Counted from the first letter of the stretch, positions 1 to 13,251 are shown. The stretch: DNA of 64,000 bases from Heliocidaris erythrogramma (GCA_025617745.1 CM046853.1:59791233-59855232), one strand, 5' to 3'. Notes: a model not told the origin generated them from the sequence alone. A program made the numbers and translations.

Positions 1-1400
1 GATAACCCCCCCCCCTTTCGGCTTGTCGGATAATTATGGAGGAAAACATCTGATAACCTCTGCCCCCACTGAGCGACTTTTTGAGGGCCGCGCAAAAACA
101 ATCATGGCAGACTCTATAGATCTAAAAGTTATAGCTACAATATCTCAGTTAGGCCTGCAATGTCCATCATGTGGGAGCGGATCAAGGATTTTGTATTTTG
201 AAAAAGGGGCTCAAGCAATTGACACACAACAAAAAACATAAAAAGCATCAGATTTGGGGGTTGATTTTGTTTTTGTTTTGTTTTGTTTTTTTTTTTTTTT
301 TGGGGGGGGGGGAGTTTGATGACTTAGTTACGTCTGACATTTAAAGCAAATTTAAAAAAATAAAAATGTGGGGGGGGGGAGGTGTCCGGACCTCGTGATC
401 CCCCAACTGCCCCTGATTGGTGAGGCAAATGCAACACCGTCACTTTGCAAATTTGACTAGATTCAAAGCAAAAGGAAAGGACCCGGGCTATAGACCTTTA
501 TACTAGCCTGAGAGATTAGATATTTAACTCTAGAATCTATTATGTTATGAGGCACAGGGGGCATTTTGAAAACAAAAACAAAACAAACAAAAAATAAGAT
601 ATAGCGTATCTACATCCAGAGGTAAATTATAACAGTTAGAGCTAGGCCTATACCCTATACAGTACTTTTAGACCAAAAACAAACTTGTTCATTTCGTTTC
701 ATTGAAATGTCAATTCACTTTACCGGGGACCATTATGAAGGGCACATTTTCGGAGATAAAATAGTTTGCAATTGGAATGCAAGTAAACAAGACTACAGCT
801 AGATCTACTTTGACATCTATAATAGATCTAGGCCTATATCATAGATGTATAATAAAGAACGGCACTGTGTTACTTTAGAACATGACATTAGCTGCTACTA
901 CTGCTGGCCTACAAAAGTAATCTGGTGACAATGTATTGCCATTGGCATTGGTAAGTTCCTGGACTAACTTTGTTATTCATCATTTCATGTTTCTCTATTT
1001 TCCAAGACAGCATCTCGACTCTAATTCTAAATAGATATTCTAACATTAGACATAGTATAAGTTGTAAAGAATAAACTACGTTTGTTACTTGTCTAAGACT
1101 AAGTCTACTGTACTATATATATTCTAAAAGTTAGACCCTATTTTACTAACGAAGGTTAAAGTTAGATATTGGCTAGGCCTATTATAACGTTAGACTTAGA
1201 GGTGGAGGAGAGTTGAGTTTTAACGTTAAATCTGAGTGACTCAACTCACTGTCAAATTTTGAAATTGCAATAATCTCTAGAGCTGAGCTTTTAATGATCT
1301 ATTTGTTTTGTAGTTTGGTTGAATGTTTTTTCTGTAGCTGTATACTTCGGAACCCAACTTCCCAACAACAGTCAGCTCTGACCTACATTTATGTAGCCTG
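1..1400. other. Non-coding, low-complexity tracts
   Basis: Poly-T/poly-G tracts near 265-312 and a G run at 370-380. Otherwise A+T-rich sequence with many TAGACTTAG-like words. No gene or element with clear ends is visible. Confidence 0.5.
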
Positions 1401-1410
1401 GCTCAGCTAG

Positions 1411-1760
1411 CTAGCTCAGCACTGCGTGTGATGGGATGAGAGGGTATCGGTCGCGTCGGCTGGGCCGGCCGGCCCGGTTCGGGTCAGGGTGTAAAGAGCT
1501 ATGCTTGCTCGCGCGCGAGCGCGAAAGATTGTTGGTTCTGTCGGTTCTGCGATAATGACAGCGCTTGCCATGAATACTGCCGTATCCAACTTCGATCCGA
1601 GATCCAGCTAAAAATAAAAAGAAAAAGATTTTCCTCTTTACGGAGCTAAGTTTACCTTTCTCTGAGGTGGTGCCAGCAGACTTTAAATCCTTTGTTATTA
1701 TCACTCTTCGCCTTAGTTGCAAACATTATCCTGCGGTGGCCGTGCGTGAAGACAAGTTAA
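1411..1760. other. GC-rich CpG-dense patch, possible promoter or first exon
   Basis: Much richer in G+C and CpG than its surroundings. It has palindromes GGGCCGGCCGGCCC and CTCGCGCGCGAG. The minus strand has a 103-codon open frame and a donor-like AAAG|GTAAAC near 1655, but the translated product is not recognisable. This could be a promoter-proximal region of a gene outside the window. Confidence 0.3.
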
Positions 1761-1935
1761 ACCGGGCTTAAACTACCCCTAGCTGCAGTCTAACTTTCTG
1801 TACAAAGTTAAACCACACTTAGACTGGAGTTTAAGCTAAACCGGAGGTCAGAATGTGATTTTCTTAAACTCCGGTCTAAAGGGCCGATTTAAACTACACT
1901 TAGACTCGAGTTTAAGCTAAACCGGAGTTCAGAAT
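1755..1935. repeat. Repeat with TTTAAGCTAAACCGGAG motifs
   Basis: The motif occurs directly at about 1831 and 1908, and inverted around 1863. The outer segments are roughly inverted (TTAAACCGGGCTTAAACT at the left). Likely a degenerate inverted-repeat element. Confidence 0.5.
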
Positions 1936-2114
1936 ACGGGCCAGTGTGTTTACATGTATATGAGAACCTACAAAATGATAAGTTATACCGCAGTCATGCC
2001 ACCATACCAACTCCAAAGCAACCACTCATTGACAGAATCTTGGGCATCTGGGTCAATGTAATTTTTAATTTGGTCTTTTGCGGGACTGGTGTTGGTCTGG
2101 ATGGTGTGACTTCT

Positions 2115-2248
2115 GGGGGGCGTTTCAAGAAAGGACTTGTCTGATATTTTATCCTACAAATTTGCTCTCAGCCAATCAGAGGCAAGGATTTCAGTAGCTT
2201 AGTTGTCAGATAAAATATCCAACAACTTCCTTTCATGAAACGCTCCCG
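2115..2248. mobile_element. GGGG-CGTTTCA inverted-repeat element, copy 1
   Basis: Starts GGGGCGTTTCAAGAAAGGAC and ends CATGAAACGCTCCC. It contains the family core TTTGCTCTCAGCCAATCAGA. Confidence 0.65.
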
Positions 2249-2261
2249 AGGACAGAGTGTC

Positions 2262-2389
2262 ATTAAGCGTTTTCTCAGTGATTTTTACCGACAACTATTA
2301 TAATCTACTGAAATCCTTGCATCTGATTGGCTAAAGCAAATTTATCAGTAAAAATCACTGACAAGACACTTGATGAAACGCTCCCCAGT
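2262..2389. mobile_element. GGGG-CGTTTCA inverted-repeat element, copy 2
   Basis: Contains GTGATTTTTACCGACAACTA and ends TTGATGAAACGCTCCCC. It lies in inverted order right after copy 1. The pair shares the CCTTGCATCTGATTGGCT core. Confidence 0.62.
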
Positions 2390-2399
2390 ATTAACATGC

Positions 2400-5300
2400 T
2401 ATATGCCTACAGGTTGAGTGAACCTCATACAAGCATACAAGTACAGATGGCTGCATGGACAAATTTATCGCTCCCTAACAGAAGCCATAGGGCACCTGCA
2501 GTGCTCATGACTCATATATTTTGTTTCTGTTTGTACATTCACAGACCAAGGTCTGAATGTATGAAGGCCCAATGGTGGTGACTCTAGATGTTCTAACACT
2601 CATAACAAGTAAGTTTCAGCATCTATAGAAGTATAAGAATCCAGTCATTAGTCTGTCAACATTACTTAGCCATACATATCAAATGAACCTCATAAAAGCA
2701 GACATGGGTAACCAACCCTATCATTCCTTAACAGCAGCCATAGTGCACCTGCTAAGCTTATTATTCATTTAAAGAGAAGCTAAAGTTCTACATGGAACTG
2801 CAATCACAAGACAAGCACTCAACATTTTATATAAATGGTCCTCATCCGCATGAGATATGAAAGTACTAGGATAGGAGAATCCCATTTTACACGTTCATAG
2901 TACAACAGTAAAACAAACGAAGATGGATGAGATATTGAAAGCAGATGCATTTTAGTTTTCATTTTATTTTCAGACCATGTAGTACCCTTTTGGTAAGGCC
3001 CCACAAACTTTTAAGATTTCTATTTTAGGTGATAAATTATAATGCTAATATTCAAGATGCTGTGTAGTTTTTTGTTTAAATTCCTCTCATGGAATATTAA
3101 ACAATAGCCAGAATATGTAAATTAAAATTATCAATAGTTACCCCAGGCAAAGCTTACAATTGCCAAGATATTCCAGTTGGAAAAAGTTAAAAAAAATGAA
3201 TATTATTTTACCTTCTAATCTGCGTCCATCAATGCCAGATTTAACCCAGACTCTTTTAATAGTAGACTCCCCAAATCCTGCATTTTCAGGCTGCTCTTAA
3301 TCGTTACAGATTGGCAGGATGCGAAGTCTGGCAGTATTTGCTTGATAATTTCAGCTCAATTAGGAGCAGCTAGGGCACAGTGTACCCAGAGCCCTTAATG
3401 CATACTAATTAAGAGGGCTCAAATATGGATTTGATAGTTGTCAACTGCTGTGCTTGAAAAGAGATGAAAAATGCAGGCTTGATGAGTATTGCTGACTGGC
3501 TCAGCTTATTTGAGTCGGGAAGTTTTGAAAACATTGATCACATCATTGTGTGGAATTGGAACGTGACCCAAAACAACAATATTTCATATTCATCTCTTTT
3601 TCGTTATGTGAACAATTTAACAAAGGATATCATTCTTTGAACTATATTAAAAATGCGGTATTTTTATACCGTTCTGATGAAAAACAGGAAACATGACAGC
3701 AACGTGGTAAATGTTACAATTGGATATTTTGTGTCTTCTAAATATGACCATTTGCCCTTCAGGAAGAAGAGAAAACAGGTGAACCAGATAAACTATTTAC
3801 TGATTTTTATATCATCAATCAATCATTTGAACTTAACCACAATTACAAATTATATATTCAAGATAGTTACTTTAACAACAGTTTGCAAAGTGAAGTAATG
3901 GTGGGTAAAACGTTGAAAACACTTTTTAAACAGACTAGCTAGGTGCTTGAGATTGGATTTATGTACTTTTTGCTTTTAACTATTTTGTTTATTGAAATAA
4001 GTAGAAAGAGAATGTTGTGGTTGTGGGGGTAGGTTGCACTTTTATCATCAATGCATGCATGCTACTTTAGCATTGTTGTACAAAAACTAATTACTAATTT
4101 TGAATTCAAATATATACAGCTTTGAGTACATGTATGTCATATATATATAGGTAAAGTCTTCATCACTCTGTACCCGTTTATTTCTCTCTTTATTTGAAAT
4201 GTTTAAAACTCTAGATACTGAGGATGAGGGATGGCATTATTACTGTGAGCTACCTATGAATATTTCAAAGAGATTTGCATTGTAGTCAATCAGAACAGGA
4301 AATGTAAACCAGCGAGCATTTGAATCAAATCCTTCTTTAAAACCCCCCCCCCAAAAAAAACCCTTGGTCACGTCCTACCAAGATAGATTGATACCGATGG
4401 GTGTCAGAATTAAGGCATCACACGATACCTTCAATGTGGATTTGATACTAGTCTACGGGGATATGGTGGGGAGCTTTTAATAGCTTCTTAACCCAGTTAC
4501 ATACCATGAAACGGTTAGAAGTCACAGGACTATAGGAAGTCTTTTTAGGATTCAGGAAGACTTTTGAAGGGATAGAAAGATGGTTTGGTCACTTTAGCTC
4601 CATGTTGAATAGATCTTATCATGCCTACTGTCCAGACTCATAGGCAGGTCCAGAATTTTGTAAGTGGAGGAGTTAATTCCCTAAAAGTCCAGAAACAATG
4701 AAAAACAAAAAAAGGGGGTGCAGTACACTAAAAAAATCTCTGACAAGCAAAACAAAAACAAAAAAACAGGAGGGGGGTCCAGACCCCCATGACACTCCTC
4801 CCCCTTCCGTGTACTGTTTAACTCTGACTTAATGGGAGTTCAAAAAGTGTCGAGTTCATTGTAAACCTCCAAGGTTGGTGCCATGCCTTTTTAATATTTT
4901 ATGAAAAAAAAATCATGCACAATTCATCCACTATCATTTTCCATCAAAACCGTTGCATACAGTGAGAATCAGATATGCATGGTTCTTGAAAAGAAACATT
5001 TCAAGATGCCAAGACTGAATACGGCTTTACGGAAAAATCTAATACAAACAATGGAAATAAAGCTGATATAAACATTTTTTACCACATTTTTTATATCAAG
5101 ACTGAAAGCATGAAGAAAAGGAGCACTGGATGTTCCTCTATGCCTACAATAATGTTGAGCTCTATAGATAGAAAGGAAATTAAATAGCCTCTATACCCAC
5201 AAGTCTTTAAAATATTTGGGACACTTAAAAGAATTCACAGGGAAATATATACATGTACATCAGTATCAAGTGTATAAAAGTACTGTCTGCATACCTATGG

Positions 5301-7000
5301 CAATGTAAAAATAAACCTATTTACTTATTGAAACTTCCATTACCATGCCTCGTGTTCACTGCTGTTTCAAGCCTTCCAGGATAAAACCAAAGAGATATCT
5401 CCTTAATTAGATGATGTTTTTCCAGCTGAGACCTTGGTCGGTCAACCGAAACCAGTTTAACCTGTCTGCATGCCAGTTCCGCTCAACTTGACGAAACTTG
5501 GAAAGCCAAAATGATGTACTTACAACCAGTGGCTAAATAGAGAATTTGCAATTAGGCATATCCAGACACCATCAGTTTTCTTGGCTTTCAAAAGACTTTC
5601 TTGAAGTCTTTGAGATGCATCAAAATATAACTCAAAATTTCATAATAAGCTCACACCAATCTTTACTCCTTTGTTCTTCATTCGCAGTTCATGATCATCC
5701 AATCGGAACATAAAACTTTTAGGGAGGTGGACATGAATGAACAACTGGGAGTAACAAAGCATTTTGTGTGTGTTTATACATGTGTATGTGTATGAGATTA
5801 ATATGATGTAATGTAGTGTGTATGTGTGACAAAACCATTTGATAAACCTAATGCCTGTGTGTGAAAGAGATAGAATGTACATGCACCTGAATACATGAAA
5901 TTAACAATTAACAGGTGTGTGGGCAAAGATGGTATGCAAATTAACATAGACATGACATTTACGAGATAATGAATGTACCAAGTACTCAGCTCTATCAAAT
6001 GTTTATAATTTGCAGGTCAATACTATAGCTGATGCAATAGTCTAAATGTTTAAAATTGAGTTCTACTCCATTTTGATATTTTAATGATTTAATTAAGTTT
6101 CTTCATATTCATCACTTCCACCTACCCCAATAAAAATATCATTAATGATTTTCTTTATTTAGGTTTGTAAAATTTTGACTGAAATGATGCTGTGCTGATA
6201 CAATTTGAAATCTATGTGCTCAACAACACATGCATTTGACAAAAGAACTATATCTTACAAAGAAAAAAAATTACTTATATTAAAATGGAAATACTTTTGA
6301 TATATTTTTAGAGCAAATCTAAAATTGTGAAAGCTGCTTATCATCTGTGATATTGATGGCCTATTAAGGAAATGATATCATATAATTTATCGGATTCTCA
6401 TTATAAAGACTGCTATGATAGAGCAATTTCAAAATGAATCTAGAGTGCTTAATGGACCAGTCCAAAATCACGATCTGCATTAGGAGGGTAGTAATGACCT
6501 CAGGGAGTCGTTATGTTATGAGCAGCGATCATTTGTTTATATTTTTATTATCATAACTCCATGTAGCAGGCATGTTTGTTTTCTATTCTGACCTATCTCT
6601 TTATATATTTTATTTAAGCGCATAGGGACTTTCTTATGTAAGTGATATGCGCTATATAATCAACGTTCATTATTATTATAATTATTGATATTCACCCCAT
6701 CCCTTACTCATTTACATTTAGGGCTTTTTGATTTTTTGAGAGCATTTACCGAATGACAAACGCGTATGTGCCAGTCTATCAATCTCCCCATGCACTAAGA
6801 ATTATGAAATTCTAATCCATTCCCATGTAGTAACTGTTCTCAAACTCAGGTTTATTTCTTGAAGCTCAACAATATATCAAAAGCACGAAAGTTGTTTCCA
6901 CTGACTAATACAAATAAGGACTACAAGCGAAGGTTCTTGACTCTCATAAGAGAGGTCCAGGGTTCAATCCTTGCATGGTGCTAACATACTTACACAAGGT
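2400..7000. other. Gene-free A+T-rich stretch
   Basis: No supportable gene. A poly-C/poly-A junction sits near 4345, and a G-run/A-rich segment at 4680-4800. Near 6620-6680 the sequence GCGCTATATAATCAACGTTC followed by ATT repeats resembles a SINE 3' tail. Confidence 0.45.
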
Positions 7001-7032
7001 TTTTTGCTCACATTCATCCCTCTTGACTCAGG

Positions 7033-7351
7033 GGGGTGTTTCATAAAGCTGTTCGTAAAGTTACGCATGACTTTACGCATGACTTCAATATGACAAGCCA
7101 ACTGGGATGCTCAATCATTTTTAACTGCATCAACTAAAGTTGACAGGGCAGGTGTAGATTAACATTGTTTTTATGACGAGCATTTTTAATGCAAAGTACT
7201 TTTTTTTGGCGATAATTCAATTGAGGTTCTTGGAAATACAGTCACATTTTGTTAAAGCATCAGGAAAACTTTGGGCACCCTATCTGGCACTTCATATTCA
7301 TGTCGTTCGTAAAGTCATGCGTAACTTTATGAACAGCTTTATGAAACACCA
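7033..7351. mobile_element. GGGG-TGTTTCATAAAG inverted-repeat element
   Basis: Long inverted ends: GGTGTTTCATAAAGCTGTTC on the left and GAACAGCTTTATGAAACACC on the right. The direct repeat TCAGG is found on both sides (7028-7032 and 7352-7356). No coding frame. Such short elements are common in marine invertebrate genomes. Confidence 0.78.
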
Positions 7352-7800
7352 TCAGGTGTATTAAATGAGTACCTGGTAATGCTGGGATAATGATAATCAT
7401 AGAGCCCGCAGGAAGAGCAGTATTAATACCAATGCATGGCTATCCTGGGTAAATGAAATTATGAGACCAACTATTATTATTAATCTAAATGGCTGCAAAA
7501 TATGCAGAATCTCAACAAATTTTCACTAGGAAAATTCAGGAACACAAGCTTGACAAAAATTAAATAGTGTGGCAGGGTGAACAGCCAATGTACTTCAAGC
7601 TAATCTTGATTGATCAGGCAACAAGATTCATCAGATCCACAGATGCATATCACTCCAATTTTTCAACTGCAATTAATGCACTGAAGGTTAAAGCATTCAT
7701 AATTGAACAGGCTGTGTCGAAATTAAAAATCAAGTATCGTTGAAGATGCATACTAATGGAGTCTTATATGATGAGAAAGGACATCGGCAGCTTTGACATT

Positions 7801-8077
7801 TCGTCGACGTTTTTACGAACTGACGAATCCGTGCGCTGTGCGCAGAAATGTGAATTGGCGGGAAACAAATTTATAGAGTTAGGTGTTCTTAGATAACGGA
7901 ATTCGCTTTTGTTGCATAATTTCATGTATCGATATATACATCAAAAGAAAGCTTATGACTTTAATTTTAAAATGGTGTATATTATTATGTATATTGATAC
8001 GGAATAAGGAAGCACTGGCCATTCAAACACGCTTATTTGCGAACGTGCGCGGATTCGTCAGTTTGTAAAAACGACGA
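7801..8077. mobile_element. Inverted-repeat element with TCGTCG ends
   Basis: Left end TCGTCGACGTTTTTACGAAC and right end with its near inverse, GTTTGTAAAAACGACGA. Inverted arms of about 35 bp contain TGACGAATCCG. Length 277 bp. Confidence 0.72.
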
Positions 8078-8195
8078 TGATTTTAAGCCAAATAAAATAC
8101 GTTCCTTGCCATCATAACAATTTCCGGATCAGGATGGACTATATGTCTAAGGACCTTTCAAGAGACAGACTTGCTAGATCATTCAAATTTAATTC

Positions 8196-8246
8196 TCTCT
8201 CTCTCTTTCTCTAGCTATCCATCTCTTTCTCCCCCCCCCCTCCCTT

Positions 8247-8297
<51 letters not shown>

Positions 8298-8300
8298 TCA
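8196..8300. repeat. CT microsatellite
   Basis: Long CT dinucleotide run interrupted by a C10 tract. The open frame across it is compositional. Confidence 0.9.
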
Positions 8301-8399
8301 AGTTCTCCCTCATCTTCTTCTTACCTCTTTATCTCACTGTCTGTTATCTTCCATCTCTCTATGTATATTCATTACTTGCCATCCTTCATTTATCATAGC

Positions 8400-9490
8400 A
8401 GTGTCCCTTGCATGATGGAACAATAGTGTATGACATTATCTTTGTAACAAAGAGCACCTCCAACGCAATGAATAGAGTGACAATGAAAGCTGACTTTTCC
8501 TTTTTTAAGACAAAGTTTGCATAATTCTATGAAATGCCATAAGAGAGAAGCACAGGCGTACATAAATATATTAAAAAGGATATATATTCTGCTAACAGTC
8601 AGAAGGGAATTAATATATATGCTTTACGATACATAGCATTAACATCCTTCTCGCTCTCAGCAGGATGTTTAGAAAACAGATTCTATTCATGATTTTCTTG
8701 TAATAGACCATTCCACATCCTTCAAGATCATATACTACTGGCATACATTTCATATGAAATGCATGCATCAATAGCGAGACCTCCGTCCTCAGAATAGAAG
8801 ATATCTCATTACACGTTCCTTTATACTATATTTCACCCAAGCAGCAGTGCGGTAGGATGGCGGTTTACAAATCACTTGAGAGAAACTTCTTGAATACTGA
8901 CAAAAGGTACCAAAGTGTGACCATTCCATTTTGAACAGATCATCTTCCCTGAAGTTAACCACTGACATGAATTGTCTATTTTCAAAGTATTTGACAATCA
9001 ATATGAATATTATATGAAATGTCTTACAGGCAATTAAGTTTTGACGTCTCAATTTGGGGATGAACATACTGGATGTGATTTTGTTTTTCTTTTTTAATGT
9101 ATGACTCATTCATGTGAGACTGTGATCCACTCATGAGGGAATTCGGATGATGTCAAATGCAGCTCTAGGTTCTGCATCTAGTGGGTCAAGCTCCTGTAAA
9201 GGACTCTCAAGCAGTCTCCATCTCAAGTTGAATTAATCCTGTCTGGCTGCATGTCTCATCACTCACTAGAGACCACATCCATACTAAATCAAGACTTTAG
9301 ATTGCTTCTAGAGATGTGCCTCTTATACCCCCCCCCCCTCGTCCATATCCATACCAACTAAGCCCTCTCTCACCTTCCCAGATCTCTATATCTCTACTAT
9401 CTACTATTTATTGACTGATAATGAACTAATATGTCCTTCAACCAGAAGCTACTTTAATTGACTAATCTCCATACCACCCATTCTACCGCC
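8400..9490. other. Gene-free stretch
   Basis: Unique-looking A+T-rich DNA. A half-copy of the hairpin family (ATCCTTCTCGCTCTCAGCAG) sits at about 8643. No coding evidence. Confidence 0.4.
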
Positions 9491-9500
9491 CCCACCCCCC

Positions 9501-10058
9501 CTTACAAAAATGTCCTGTTGTACTTGTGTTGTACCTGTGTGGTACCCCTGTTGTACATGTTAGTACCACAGAAATTACCACAGGAATGAAAAATATACCA
9601 CACACGTTCTGTGGTATCGCTGTGTGGTACTCCTGTGGTACATGTAAGTTTTAAAATTTCCTGTGGTACTTCTGTGGTACCCATGTGGTACCCCTGTTGT
9701 ACATGTTAATACCACAGAAATTACCACAGGAATGAAAAATATATCACATATTCTGTGGAATCACTGTGTGGTACTCCTGTGGTACTGTCCTGTGGTATTC
9801 CTGCGGTACTGTCCTGTGGTATTCCTGTGGTACTGTCCTGTGGTAACGTCCCAAAATACAACAGGACATGTCCTGTGGTACTTTCCTGTTGTATTCCTGC
9901 GGTACTGTCCTGTGGTATTCCTGCGGTACTGTCCTGTGGTATTCCTGTGGTACTGTCCTGTGGTAACGTCCCAAAATACAACAGGACATGTCCTGTGGTA
10001 CTTTCCTGTTGTAAATCCTGTGGTACTTACCACAGAGTACCACAGGATTTTTTTGTAA
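9501..10058. mobile_element. GTGGTAC satellite-bearing element
   Basis: Ends CTTACAAAAATGTCCTGTTG and its near inverse CAGGATTTTTTTGTAAG. The interior is made of CCTGTGGTAC and CCTGTGGTATTC repeats. They include a duplicated block of about 120 bp bounded by GTAACGTCCCAAAATAC, and inverted ACCACAGGA copies. Several frames are open on both strands, a by-product of short-period repetition. It sits inside a Pyr-rich tandem unit. Confidence 0.75.
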
Positions 10059-10060
10059 GG

Positions 10061-10290
10061 GCCTCCTCCCAACCCAGCCATCAACCCTACCCCCTCCACA
10101 CTTCCTAACCTCCATCTCTTTGACTGCTGTTTTAATTGATTGATATTGAATTCCTCTCCATACCTCCCATTCTACCACCCCCCCCCCCCTCCTCCCAACC
10201 CAGCTATGAACCCTACCCCCTCCACACTTCCTAACCTCCATCTCTATTTGACTGCTGTTTTAATTGATTGATATTGAATATCTCTCCATG
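10061..10290. repeat. Direct tandem duplication of about 125 bp
   Basis: CCTCCTCCCAACCCAGC is followed by TAACCTCCATCTCT and then TTTAATTGATTGATATTGAA, occurring twice (from about 10061 and about 10188). A related CCATTCTACCGCCCC end also lies left of the GTGGTAC element. Confidence 0.75.
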
Positions 10291-10587
10291 CAGAAAAAGT
10301 TGTATCCAGCTACAATCCAAGCAGAAAATGGTCAAATGAGTATTTCTAGTACATTAACTCACCCTGTGCCATGCAAAATGCAATGGATGGGCTGTCTGTA
10401 CTGGAATTGTGTGCCACTTTGGACAGTAGTACTCCAATGATGAAATATGAACACTCCTAGTATGACAAAGTTGCTAATTATAAATAGGAATATAAGCTGA
10501 CACAAACCAAAATAATATATGAGTCCAGAATTCGACCATTTCATCATTTTGCAATCCGTCTCAACAAAGTTAAACCATGAGATCACA

Positions 10588-10705
10588 TGGCATACATCAT
10601 CACCATCAACATCGTTGTCATCATAATCCTCCTCCTCCTCCTTCTCACCTTCATCATCATCATCACTATTATTATCTCCATCACCATCATAATCATGGTT
10701 ATCAT
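10588..10705. repeat. CAT/ATC trinucleotide repeat
   Basis: Runs of CATCATCAC and CTCCTCCTC. The His-rich and Ile-rich open frames here are artefacts. Confidence 0.85.
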
Positions 10706-10860
10706 AATGATCTTAAATTTCCAAAATCAAACAGAGCACATCAGTCACATGGTAGCAAGCAAAGTATTGAAATAATTCACACTCGTCCTTCACACAAATT
10801 GACTTTATCAAAAGCAAACGCAACTGCTCATTGGTCCTCTATACAACTGTCAACTTTTCA

Positions 10861-11160
10861 AGAGATATCTCATATTACTTGCACGCTCTCATACACCAGT
10901 CTTCAATTCTATTAACTTTATATTGTCTGTTGAGAGCAAGAAGTGCGCTATCTTTATGTAAAGGGATATGAATTGATTCCCTTCTGACAAGTTTTCAAAA
11001 GAAAGCCGTTATATTGGTGACGGATATATCTCATATTACTTGCACGCTCTCATACACCAGTTCTCAATGTCGTTAACTTGTTATCGTCTGTTGAAAGGCA
11101 GAAAGGCATTATCTTTATGTAAAGAGATATGAGTTAACACCCTTCTGCGTCTCAGCAGAA
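10861..11160. repeat. Direct duplication carrying two hairpin units
   Basis: Two copies (from about 10861 and about 11024) begin with TCTCATATTACTTGCACGCT. Each contains one degenerate unit of the dispersed hairpin family (at about 10926-11002 and 11085-11160). Confidence 0.75.
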
Positions 11161-11164
11161 ACAA

Positions 11165-13090
11165 TATACGATCCACACAACCTCACAAAATATTCACTGT
11201 ATTCATCATTCTGGCAAACTTTTGACTTGAAATCATATCTGATTTTCACTGCAGTGCAGTCCAATTTCCTGGCCGACTTCCGGCCTATAATTGTCTTGCT
11301 CTTATCGACTGACGGCGCACAATAAAGCGGCGGTTATATCTCAATGAGGAATCTGTGCTAGCGACAAGAGCCTGTGTGGATTATTAGGTAAATATGGGCA
11401 TGAGATGCATCAGGTTTGTACTCAGACCTGATTGCAGATTAACGTCAATCTACATGTATGCATTTAAGTGTGCCAAGAATGTACTAGCTGCTTTCCAACT
11501 TATTAGTCTTAAATTGATGTTTGACTCTGATGAATGGCTTTCTATATTCCTTCTCAAACGCTGATTAAGAAAATCTTTATTAACCCGTTGATAGTTCCTC
11601 AAGAAAATGTCACAATTATTAGATTATTTACTTGCCCCATGCAACCCCTCCTGTTTCTTGTCCCCAACTTACTCCCCCTTTACCTCTCTCTCTCTCGCTC
11701 TCATAATATTTCTAAATCTACCTAAAGACCAATTCACTTTTAAGAAAACTAAACAATTATATTCATCATGATTAATGACCTTTGATATTCTGACAAAGGA
11801 TGATTTAAAGAATGATACATCACAAGCCAAACTGACAAGGCAGTGCATAAATTATAATTTGTTCAGCATTCTTGATGTTCCCCTCTTATCGCAGACGCAA
11901 GGAGTGAAATGCGCAGCTGTGTTGTATATCTGAGATTAAAAACTTTTTGATTTTATTAAAGAAAAAAAAACTGACGACTGAAACTGTCCTACTTATGGCC
12001 TTGAAACTTTGATGTAGTATTATCCCTTCAATGTTGCTTCCAGATACTATACCATTCCATGAAGACATTTCTGCACTCCTATATCTTCAAAGTTCCCCTG
12101 GAAGAGTTCACTCATATGTCTATTGGTCTTTGGGGTGTGATATTCATCCCACTTTCTATCATCCATTCTGCATCTTAATTAACAGCAGTAGGCTTCCATG
12201 ACAACTATGCATGGAAATGGTTGCTTTCAAAGGAAATATGAGATCAAGCAGGGAAGATGGCAGGTGGACAGCATAACATTTCTAAACTGTGGCAATGAAT
12301 GAGGATTTTACACCAGGTTTGTCTAAAAGACATGATCTTCATGTATTCTTCAATTTGCTGCAGATGATGAAAAGACGAATAAGATTCTTACAAAAGAAAG
12401 AATGAAATGCACAACACAATTTAACATAAATTCACAATTGAAATTTGGGGAGAATACAGGATAATGAAAAATCATTTTCTTTGATGGCGCATCACAGACT
12501 TGAACACAGGGGAATAGTGCACACCACTAATCCATCCCCTCCCCCCCCCCAAAAAAAAAAAATTAAATGTATGAAGTATTGTATTAAAATCTCAAAATGC
12601 AAAACAATTTTGTTTTAGTGGCAAGTGTGTCTCATAAGTAGTTGATATCGCCTTCACACAAATCAGACAATTAAAGATCTATTTCAAGAACAATCAATAT
12701 GAAAAAATTTAAATCAATTTATCTGGCACCATCATCAGAAGCAGATCGAGCCACAGATATTGATGCATAATCCTCTTCACATTACATTTATTCCTCTAAA
12801 TCCTTTGAGGAGGCAGACTCATGATACATCCAGGCACCTAAACCTCGCCATGTTGTCTCTACCATCGCGGGAAAAAATAATTCATTTGGTGTCATTCTTC
12901 CTCTCATATAAATCTATTGCAAGCATCAAATTTGCAAGCATGGGCACATCACACTGCTTGTTCATTGTCCTAGATATCTATGTATTATCCCATTATAGTA
13001 TCACCTTCTCACAAATAATCCAGGCAAGCATTAAAAATTCAACAGACATCCATCAAGCTCTCAGTGTGATGAAGGCAACGTAATAAAAAA
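11165..13090. other. Gene-free stretch
   Basis: No coding, RNA or bounded element recognised. There is a C10/A11 junction near 12540. Confidence 0.4.
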
Positions 13091-13124
13091 GGAATAATAT
13101 CTTAAAGGGGTCTGAGTCTAATTG

Positions 13125-13165
13125 CTAATGTATTCAATTCAATTCAAAGCAACATTTATTTCACA
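13125..13165 (-). repeat. Possible LINE 3' tail
   Basis: The minus strand reads AATAAATGTTGCTTTGAATT and then GAATTGAAT. Tandem tails like this follow CR1-like LINEs. Only the end remains. Confidence 0.35.
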
Positions 13166-13214
13166 TATGAAATTGAAAGTTTACATCATACATATATGAA
13201 ATCATGTTTAAGAA

Positions 13215-13251
<37 letters not shown>

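Noticed and set aside
9663-10241. Several overlapping frames of 86-165 codons on both strands
   Set aside because: All arise from CCTGTGGTAC-type short repeats; multiple open phases on both strands argue against coding.
10577-10915. His-rich frame
   Set aside because: Trinucleotide CAT repeats; no conserved context.
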